A stretch of DNA of 19,285 nucleotides, taken from JBBDRW01 sp040905265. Lineage in GTDB: Bacteria > Bacteroidota > Rhodothermia > Balneolales > Balneolaceae. A model generated the notes under the pieces. That model searched no databases. It had not been told where the DNA came from and saw nothing but the letters and a program-made list of their open reading frames with translations. Position 1 is the first letter of the stretch. Every line of letters begins with the position of its first letter. Of this stretch, positions 14,515 through 19,285 are shown in pieces. A program made the translations under genes and the position numbers. The stretch covers positions 1-19,285 of the forward strand of contig JBBDRW010000160.1 in assembly GCA_040905265.1 (NCBI GenBank), in the 5' to 3' direction.

Positions 14515-15288
14515 TCATTCTGACTCCTGACTATATCGATCCAGTTTAAACTGTCTTCCCAGATAAAGTTTTTTTGCCTCATCATCCTCAGCCAATATTT
14601 CGGACGTTCCTTCCTTTAGAATCTTCCCCTCAAACATCAAGTAGGCGTGATCAGTGATGGCCAGCGTTTCATGAACATTGTGATCCGTAATAAAAATTCC
14701 AATATTCCGGTAACGCAGTTTGGAGACGATTTCCTGAATATCTTCAACAGCGATGGGATCGACCCCGGCAAATGGTTCATCCAGCAGGATGAATTTGGGA
14801 TCTCGAACCAGTGCCCTGGCAATTTCGGTTCTGCGGCGTTCGCCACCCGAAAGGCTGTACCCCTTACTCTTTTCAACCTTTTCAAGTCCAAACTCCTCGA
14901 TCAGCTCATCGGCTCTTTGCCGGATTTCGTTGCGGGGAATAGAGAAGAATTCCATGACCGCTTCGAGGTTTTCTCTAACAGTCAGGTTTCGGAAAATACT
15001 CGCCTCCTGGGATAGATAACCAATCCCCATGCGTGCCCGTTTGTACATTGGCATCCGGGTCAGGTCAGTATCATTCAGAAAGATAGACCCGCTGTTAGGC
15101 TTGATGAGGCCAACAAACATGTAAAATGTGGTCGTTTTACCGGCGCCATTCGGGCCGAGAAGCCCGACGATCTCTCCCTGTTTTACCTGAATCGAAACAT
15201 GGTCGACAACCGTCCGCTTTCGATAGCGCTTGACCAGGTTGTTACAGTGGAGCTTCATCGGGTCCGTATGTGTGTCAGAAGAGGTCAT
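14515..15288 (-). CDS. lptB: LPS export ABC transporter ATPase LptB
   Basis: 257 residues; E. coli LptB is ~241. It powers extraction of lipopolysaccharide from the inner membrane with LptF/LptG and LptC. Motifs are complete: Walker A GPNGAGKT (45-52), Q-loop YLSQEASIF (91-99), signature LSGGERRR (146-153), Walker B FILLDEPFAGVDP (166-178) and H-loop His203 (ITDHNVHET). YLSQEASIFRNLTVRENL and RRRTEIARAL are typical of LptB rather than of other ABC families. The first ten residues (MTSSDTHTDP) are extra; a second ATG at residue 11 (15258) gives MKLHCNNLVKRY, the usual start. It follows purQ by 14 nt and lacks its usual lptA/lptC neighbours here. Confidence 0.92.
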   Translation of the reverse strand: MTSSDTHTDPMKLHCNNLVKRYRKRTVVDHVSIQVKQGEIVGLLGPNGAGKTTTFYMFVGLIKPNSGSIFLNDTDLTRMPMYKRARMGIGYLSQEASIFRNLTVRENLEAVMEFFSIPRNEIRQRADELIEEFGLEKVEKSKGYSLSGGERRRTEIARALVRDPKFILLDEPFAGVDPIAVEDIQEIVSKLRYRNIGIFITDHNVHETLAITDHAYLMFEGKILKEGTSEILAEDDEAKKLYLGRQFKLDRYSQESE

Positions 15289-15302
15289 TCAAGGTTGGTC
15301 GA

Positions 15303-16004
15303 TCATGCGATCGCAAGGTGTGTGAGTGCAGATTCGAAAAGCGCTCTGCCGTCGGTTGACCCGAGAAGACTCTCTACAGCACGTTCCGGATGCGGCATGA
15401 GGCCGAGTACATTGGTACGTTCGTTGCATATTCCCGCAATGTTATCGACGGAGCCATTGATATTCGATTCACGGGTAATCTCCCCTGCTTCGTTGCAGTA
15501 TCGGAACACGATCTGGTTCTGATCCTGTATCTGTTTCAGCCCATCTTCATCAATAAAGTAGTTGCCCTCTCCGTGGGATACCGGAATCGTAAGGACTGAT
15601 CCGGCTTCCAGGTGCCGTGTAAACTGAGTTTGCACCTGTTCAACCCGCATGTGGATGTTCTTGCAGATGAACCGCAGTTTTTCGTTGTGAAGCATGGCTC
15701 CCGGTAAGAGTCCGGCTTCCAGGAGGATCTGGAAACCATTGCAGATTCCCATAACAGGCCGTCCCTCGTTTGCATAGCTGACTACCGACTGCATAACGGG
15801 GGAGAATCGGGCAATAGCCCCGGACCTGAGGTAATCTCCGTAGGAGAAGCCTCCGGGTATGATCAGAAGGTCGATGCCGGAGAGGTCGTGATCTTTGTGC
15901 CAGATAAACCGGGCTTCCACGCCCAGCACATGTTTCATGGCATGATAGGCATCATGATCACAGTTGGAACCGGGAAAAATGAGTACACCAATTGTTTTAG
16001 ACAC
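15303..16004 (-). CDS. purQ: Phosphoribosylformylglycinamidine synthase, glutaminase subunit PurQ
   Basis: 233 residues, full length for the separate-subunit type. PurQ releases ammonia from glutamine for PurL, which makes FGAM in purine synthesis; PurS joins them. It has the class I amidotransferase triad: Cys88 in VMGICNGFQILLEAGLLP, with His205 and Glu207 in LMPHPERAVE. The N-terminal VLIFPGSNCDHDAYHA and the IPGGFSYGDYLRSGAIA oxyanion region are family hallmarks. The gene starts 5 nt after the clpS-like stop and is followed by lptB after 14 nt, so it lies mid-operon. purS is one gene away; purL is not in the window. Confidence 0.96.
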   Translation of the reverse strand: MSKTIGVLIFPGSNCDHDAYHAMKHVLGVEARFIWHKDHDLSGIDLLIIPGGFSYGDYLRSGAIARFSPVMQSVVSYANEGRPVMGICNGFQILLEAGLLPGAMLHNEKLRFICKNIHMRVEQVQTQFTRHLEAGSVLTIPVSHGEGNYFIDEDGLKQIQDQNQIVFRYCNEAGEITRESNINGSVDNIAGICNERTNVLGLMPHPERAVESLLGSTDGRALFESALTHLAIA

Positions 16005-16009
16005 AGTAT

Positions 16010-16309
16010 TTATCCTATTATTTCTGTAATCAGTTCGATCTCTTTCAGTACGCTATTGCGCTTCAGGCACTCTTCAAACGGCCCTTCATACACGGTTGCT
16101 TTCCCTTCTGTATGTACCTTCCAGGTCAGCTTCTCCGCTTTGGCAACACTGCAGCCGAGTGCTTTGATAAGCTGGTGAATCACCTCATCAAACGTATGTA
16201 CATCGTCATCATATAGAATCAGGCTCCAGGGGGTCGCCAGATCTTCGTCAGAGTCCGGCAGCTCCAGAATATCTACCTCCGGCCCTTTCTGCTTCTCCTC
16301 TTTCTGCAT
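16010..16309 (-). CDS. ClpS-family N-degron adaptor of the Clp protease
   Basis: The core PWSLILYDDDVHTFDEVIHQ, then AEKLTWKVHTEGKATVYEG and LKRNSVLKEIELITEI, follows the ClpS fold (PF02617). ClpS binds proteins with destabilising N-terminal residues and hands them to the ClpA/ClpC unfoldase. In E. coli ClpS the pocket is built from Asn34-Asp35-Asp36 and a His; here the first of the three is Asp (YDDD) and the His is kept (VHTEGK). I prefer ATG 16309 (MQKEEKQKGP..., 99 residues, AGAGAG just upstream). An upstream ATG at 16372 gives 120 residues and starts 5 nt after purS, but adds an unusual MTPWFSGCTSTG extension. It lies between purS and purQ, which is odd for ClpS. Confidence 0.8.
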   Translation of the reverse strand: MQKEEKQKGPEVDILELPDSDEDLATPWSLILYDDDVHTFDEVIHQLIKALGCSVAKAEKLTWKVHTEGKATVYEGPFEECLKRNSVLKEIELITEIIG

Positions 16310-16322
16310 GGCAATGCTCTCT

Positions 16323-16338
16323 GCCCGGAGTTCCGGGC
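16323..16338. repeat. GC-rich hairpin between purS and clpS-like gene
   Basis: GCCCGG-AGTT-CCGGGC is a 6-bp stem with a 4-nt loop. If the clpS-like gene starts at 16309, this sits between the two cistrons and could tune their relative expression; if it starts at 16372 it is inside the coding region. Confidence 0.45.
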
Positions 16339-16377
16339 CAGTGGATGTACATCCTGAAAACCAGGGAGTCATGCAGG

Positions 16378-16632
16378 TTACGCTTTAACGAGTTCGATCT
16401 GGTAGTCTTCCATCACTTCATTGGCCAACAGTTGGGTACACGCTTTGTCCGCCAGTTTTTCAGCTTCCGACTCGTTGTCGGTGTCGATATCCAGCTCGAT
16501 CAGTTTGCCGATCCGGACATTGGTAATTTCATTTAGCCCAAGATTCTGGAGGGCGTGGTGCGATGCTTTGCCTTTCGGATCGAGGATCGACTTTCGAAGG
16601 GTAACATTCACTTTGGCTTTATACATAATCAA
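16378..16632 (-). CDS. purS: Phosphoribosylformylglycinamidine synthase subunit PurS
   Basis: 84 residues, the standard size. PurS is the small non-catalytic subunit that bridges PurQ and PurL in the FGAM synthase complex. The sequence YKAKVNVTLRKSILDPKGKA, followed by ALQNLGLNEITNVRIGKLIE and the acidic strand ELDIDTDNESEA, is the classic PurS pattern. The start may be the second Met (residue 3, MYKAKV), which fits the family better by two residues. It lies 50 nt after miaA in the same direction and is separated from purQ by the clpS-like gene. Confidence 0.94.
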   Translation of the reverse strand: MIMYKAKVNVTLRKSILDPKGKASHHALQNLGLNEITNVRIGKLIELDIDTDNESEAEKLADKACTQLLANEVMEDYQIELVKA

Positions 16633-16682
16633 TTGTCTGCTTGTCAGGAGGTTTCAGGGGTTCATCGGTGGAAACATGAAAG

Positions 16683-17636
16683 TTAACCTTTCTTGTGCTT
16701 AGCTGCTAAATTGAGTTTGGCCGTTTCTGCCAGCTCTTCAGTTTTTTGCTTATCCGCGTCAAGCCAATGAATAAAGGGCCAGCGGCGAAACCAGGTAAGC
16801 TGGCGTTTTGCATAACGACGGGTAGCCGTTTTTATGTTATCGATCATCTGATCCCGGGTAACATCTCCCTTCAGATACTGTAGTACATCCCGATATCCGA
16901 CAGTTTGAAGCGATTGCAGGTCCGGACTGTACCCTTCTGCAAGAATTGCCTCTGTCTCCCCGATCAACCCTTCCTCAATCATCCGTTCAGTTCGGCGGTT
17001 GATCCGTTCATACAACTTTTTTCGCGGGTGATGAAGCCCGATGACAAACAGGTCGTCCGGCGGTTTCGGCTCATTCTGCCGGTGAAAACTGCTGAACGGT
17101 TTTCCGGTCTGTCTCCAGACGTCCAGTGCGCGGAACAGACGGTGGCGGTTCAACCCGTCAATCTGTTTTGCATAACCGGGATCTACCCGTTCGAGCTCTT
17201 GGAGTAGAGATTCCAGGCCTTCACTGTCTGCCTGTTGCTGTAGTCCACGAATGTTTTCCGGGTTGGATGGGGGGAGAGGATCAAAAGGCTGGATAATCCC
17301 CTGGAGATGGAGTGTACTCCCACCTGCATAGAAAACAACGTTTCCTCTGGCCTGGATCTCCGCTTCCCAATCCATAGCCCTGGCTAGAAATCTGGCTGCC
17401 GAGTCGCTCTCCTCAAGCTCCAGTTGTGAGATGTTGTAGTGTTTGACCCTGTTCAGATCTTCGGGCCCCGGTTTTGCAGTACCAATGTCGATTTTTTTAT
17501 AGCACTGTCGAGAGTCCGCCGAGATAACTTCTCCTCCGAGTTCCATTGCAAGCTGAATGGCCAGATCCGACTTTCCGGAAGCGGTCGGGCCTAGTATCAT
17601 GAGTCGTTTGATCATCGGGTTATTCAATACCTGCAT
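16683..17636 (-). CDS. miaA: tRNA dimethylallyltransferase MiaA
   Basis: 317 residues, full length. MiaA adds a dimethylallyl group to A37 of tRNAs that read codons starting with U. Seen: P-loop LGPTASGKSDLA (residues 15-26), SADSRQCYKKIDIGTAKP (39-56) with the catalytic Asp41, the core LNRHRLFRALDVWRQTGKPFS (162-182), LQTVGYRDVLQYLKG and RRYAKRQLTWFRR near the C-terminus. The loop usually written GGTGLY reads GGSTLH (105-110), so a Ser takes the place of the catalytic Thr; I cannot tell whether this is a lineage feature. The start could be the second Met at 17615 (MIKRLMILGPTASGKS), which matches the usual N-terminus better. It heads the minus-strand operon and is divergent from dnaN. Confidence 0.95.
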   Translation of the reverse strand: MQVLNNPMIKRLMILGPTASGKSDLAIQLAMELGGEVISADSRQCYKKIDIGTAKPGPEDLNRVKHYNISQLELEESDSAARFLARAMDWEAEIQARGNVVFYAGGSTLHLQGIIQPFDPLPPSNPENIRGLQQQADSEGLESLLQELERVDPGYAKQIDGLNRHRLFRALDVWRQTGKPFSSFHRQNEPKPPDDLFVIGLHHPRKKLYERINRRTERMIEEGLIGETEAILAEGYSPDLQSLQTVGYRDVLQYLKGDVTRDQMIDNIKTATRRYAKRQLTWFRRWPFIHWLDADKQKTEELAETAKLNLAAKHKKG

Positions 17637-17657
17637 GTGAAGTCTTGTTGCCGTTTG

Positions 17658-17668
17658 GATCCCTGAAA
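17658..17668 (+). repeat. 11-mer GATCCCTGAAA, copy 2
   Basis: Identical to 4872-4882, and forms an 11-bp inverted repeat with 17787-17797 across 118 nt. Confidence 0.5.
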
Positions 17669-17786
17669 ATAACGGAATTTATACCGACATTACAGATAGC
17701 TTCCACTGTTTCAGAGTGACTCTGCAGCCAGTTCGCCCTGATGGCTTCCTCTGACGGAGAGTGACGAACCGCAAAAGACTACTTTC

Positions 17787-17816
17787 TTTCAGGGATCGAA
17801 GTCCGGATTCAGGGAT
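17787..17816 (-). repeat. 11-mer copy 3 (TTTCAGGGATC) and a related TTCAGGGAT copy
   Basis: TTTCAGGGATC (17787-17797) is the reverse complement of copies 1 and 2. TTCAGGGAT recurs in the same orientation at 17808-17816, 20 nt further on. Confidence 0.5.
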
Positions 17817-17990
17817 GTGACAGTATCGGTGAACGCGATTCTCTGTTTCCAGATCCCCAAAAGTGTGTTATTTTGAAGGATCAATCATTGCGGGATGGCT
17901 TTGGATTTAGTAGTATCCGTAGAATGTTTAGCACGCTCCCGGAGTTACAATCAAACTGACCATTTCGGTTTTAAAAAATCAACCTGCCTT

Positions 17991-19106
17991 ATGAAATTTA
18001 ATGTATCCAGTAGTGACCTGAATCAGGGTTTGTCCGCAGTGATCGGTGCTGTTCCGGCAAAAGCGACGCTCCCGATTCTGGAAACCATACTTTTTGAAAG
18101 TGAAAACGGCCGGCTGAAGCTAACGGCAACCGACCTTGAAATCTCGATCGTAGAGTATCTTGATGCAGATATTGAAGAGGAGGGGGCTGTAGCGATACCA
18201 GCCCGGCGCCTGCTTGAGACGTTAAAACAACTCCCTTCGATACCGGTCTTTTTCGAAGTTGACGAACGGCATCATATTGAATTCAAGACCGACAAGGGGA
18301 GTTACAAACTGGTTGGTGAAGAGGCGGATGAGTTTCCGGATGTACCGGATATGACCGAGGGGGTTTCGATCGATACCGAGACAGCACTCATTCAGAAAGC
18401 GATTCAGAAGACTCTCTTTGCTGTTTCCAACGATGATCTCCGCCCTGCGATGATGGGTGTCTTTTTTGATATTGGAGAAGAGGAGAGCAAATTTGTTGCA
18501 ACGGACGGCCACCGCCTTGTCAAGTATCGAAACCGGGCTTTGACGAGCGACAAGAACCTGTCATTTATTGTGCCGGACAAAGCGCTCAATCTTGTATTGA
18601 AGGCACTGGATGGAGCGGAGTGTGAACTCACGGTGTCGTCCGGACATGTCCGTTTTATGAGCGGTAATACAGTTGTAATCACTCGTCTGATCAACGAGCA
18701 GTATCCGAACTATGAATCGGTTATTCCTCATGAAAACGACAAAGTCCTTCTTATTTCAAAGGATCAGATGCTCGCGACGGTACGCAGAGTTTCCATCTTC
18801 TCAAGCACAACTACCCGGCAGATCAGGCTTGAGCTGAATCCCGATAAGATGACGATCCGTGCAGAAGATCTCGATATGAGCAGTGAAGCGAAGGAGACAA
18901 TCAGCTGTGAGTACGATGACGATGCCATGGAGATCGGATTCAATGCAAGGTATCTGGCCGATGTTCTTGGAAATGTAGATGGCGATGAGGTGAAGTTTGA
19001 ATTTTCAACACCGAACCGGGCCGGAATCGTGAAACCGGCAGAAGAGAGTGAACAGGAGCAAATGTTGATGCTGGTTATGCCTGTGATGCTAAACAGCTAT
19101 GCATAG
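17991..19106 (+). CDS. dnaN: DNA polymerase III beta subunit (sliding clamp)
   Basis: 371 residues from ATG 17991, the usual clamp length (~366-377). The clamp encircles DNA and tethers the polymerase. MKFNVSSSDLNQGLSAVIGAV is the standard N-terminus, followed by PAKATLPILETILFE, LKLTATDLEISI (domain 1), DLRPAMMGVFFDI and FVATDGHRLVKYRNR (domain 2), and MTIRAEDLDMSSEAKETI with FNARYLADVLGNVDGDEVKFEFS (domain 3). The protein ends LMLVMPVMLNSYA, near the usual VMPMRL end. An earlier in-frame ATG at 17895 would add 32 residues that do not fit the family. No Shine-Dalgarno site is seen. dnaA and recF are not next to it; its neighbours are miaA (divergent) and an SAM-cleaving enzyme gene 2 nt downstream. 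Confidence 0.96.
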   Translation: MKFNVSSSDLNQGLSAVIGAVPAKATLPILETILFESENGRLKLTATDLEISIVEYLDADIEEEGAVAIPARRLLETLKQLPSIPVFFEVDERHHIEFKTDKGSYKLVGEEADEFPDVPDMTEGVSIDTETALIQKAIQKTLFAVSNDDLRPAMMGVFFDIGEEESKFVATDGHRLVKYRNRALTSDKNLSFIVPDKALNLVLKALDGAECELTVSSGHVRFMSGNTVVITRLINEQYPNYESVIPHENDKVLLISKDQMLATVRRVSIFSSTTTRQIRLELNPDKMTIRAEDLDMSSEAKETISCEYDDDAMEIGFNARYLADVLGNVDGDEVKFEFSTPNRAGIVKPAEESEQEQMLMLVMPVMLNSYA

Positions 19107-19108
19107 GG

Positions 19109-19285
19109 ATGCCGTCAATCATCACGTTTACAACAGATTTCGGAACTCTGGATCACTATGTAAGTGCCATGAAAGCGGTGATTCTCGGAATTTCACCTTC
19201 TTCACGGTTTATCGACATTTCTCATGAGATTCCGCCGCAGGATGTAATGGCGGGTGCCTGGGTCGTTCGGAATGCAGCTCCCTAT
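19109..19285 (+). CDS. S-adenosylmethionine hydroxide adenosyltransferase (DUF62/PF01887), partial
   Basis: I translated this directly: the frame is open from ATG 19109 to the window end, giving 59 residues, with the C-terminus off the right edge. The N-terminal ITFTTDFGTLDHYVSAMKAV and the IDISHEIPPQDVMAGAWV segment are the two opening motifs of the family. Characterised members split S-adenosylmethionine into adenosine and methionine using water, and the halogenases SalL and fluorinase are relatives. The hydrolase is far more common, so that is the likely activity. The distinguishing residues are partly beyond the edge. The start lies 2 nt after the dnaN stop, which points to co-translation with the clamp. 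Confidence 0.85.
   Translation, partial: MPSIITFTTDFGTLDHYVSAMKAVILGISPSSRFIDISHEIPPQDVMAGAWVVRNAAPY

Larger units (their letters stand above)
17637..17990. other. 354-nt divergent intergenic region miaA-dnaN with short repeats
   Basis: No gene is supported here. It contains two copies of the 11-mer motif facing each other (17658-17668 and 17787-17797), a related copy TTCAGGGAT at 17808-17816, a 13-nt palindrome CAGAGT-G-ACTCTG (17712-17724) and a TTATTTTG box (17869-17876) close to the TAnnTTTG consensus. An in-frame extension of dnaN to ATG 17895 is not needed. Promoters for both miaA and dnaN should lie here. Confidence 0.5.

Noticed and set aside
17895..17990. N-terminal extension of DnaN from ATG 17895
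   Set aside because: The added 32 residues are not part of any clamp I know, while ATG 17991 gives the standard N-terminus.

Overview
The window looks like chromosomal housekeeping DNA from a Gram-negative member of the Bacteroidota/Balneolota/Rhodothermota group. Reasons: a DUF4270-type lipoprotein next to a glycogen-synthase-like protein that has only the N-terminal domain; a periplasmic TPR protein ending in a WINExTxxR motif; LolC/E and LptB, which imply an outer membrane; few clear Shine-Dalgarno sites; and frequent GTG or ambiguous starts. A ComA-type sulfolactate enzyme would fit a marine or halophilic lineage, but this placement is inference, not a match to a named genome.

Layout. 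1-1014 (-): a DUF389 membrane protein, cut by the left edge. 1207-2433 (-): a LolC/LolE-family permease. From 2575 the + strand carries a carbohydrate block: glgB (branching enzyme), malQ (amylomaltase), a phosphosulfolactate-synthase-like gene (comA family) and a short GlgA-like gene. A cell-envelope block follows: a DUF4270 lipoprotein, an outer-membrane beta-barrel protein 4 nt behind it, and a secreted TPR protein. Then comes rho, in a compact form without the usual N-terminal domain. Rho converges on a minus-strand operon across a 226-nt gap filled by a 160-bp imperfect inverted repeat. That operon, in transcription order, is miaA - purS - clpS-like - purQ - lptB - rhodanese (17636 down to 14153). 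Divergent from miaA is dnaN (true start 17991). Two nt behind dnaN begins an S-adenosylmethionine hydroxide adenosyltransferase gene, cut by the right edge.

How the genes fit together. GlgB and MalQ remodel alpha-glucan. No glgC or complete glgA is present, and the GlgA-like protein lacks the C-terminal Rossmann domain and the KTGG loop, so it is probably not an ordinary glycogen synthase. The DUF4270/beta-barrel pair is probably a surface module. The minus-strand operon mixes tRNA modification, purine synthesis, an N-degron adaptor and LPS export.

Most worth a second look: the GlgA-like/DUF4270/barrel block, the ComA homologue inside the glucan cluster, the clpS-like gene between purS and purQ, the large inverted repeat after rho, and an 11-mer (GATCCCTGAAA) that recurs in two separate gene-free regions, once after glgB and twice as an inverted pair between miaA and dnaN. 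I saw no tRNA, rRNA, CRISPR array, insertion sequence or prophage genes, and I cannot point to a clearly new multi-gene system.
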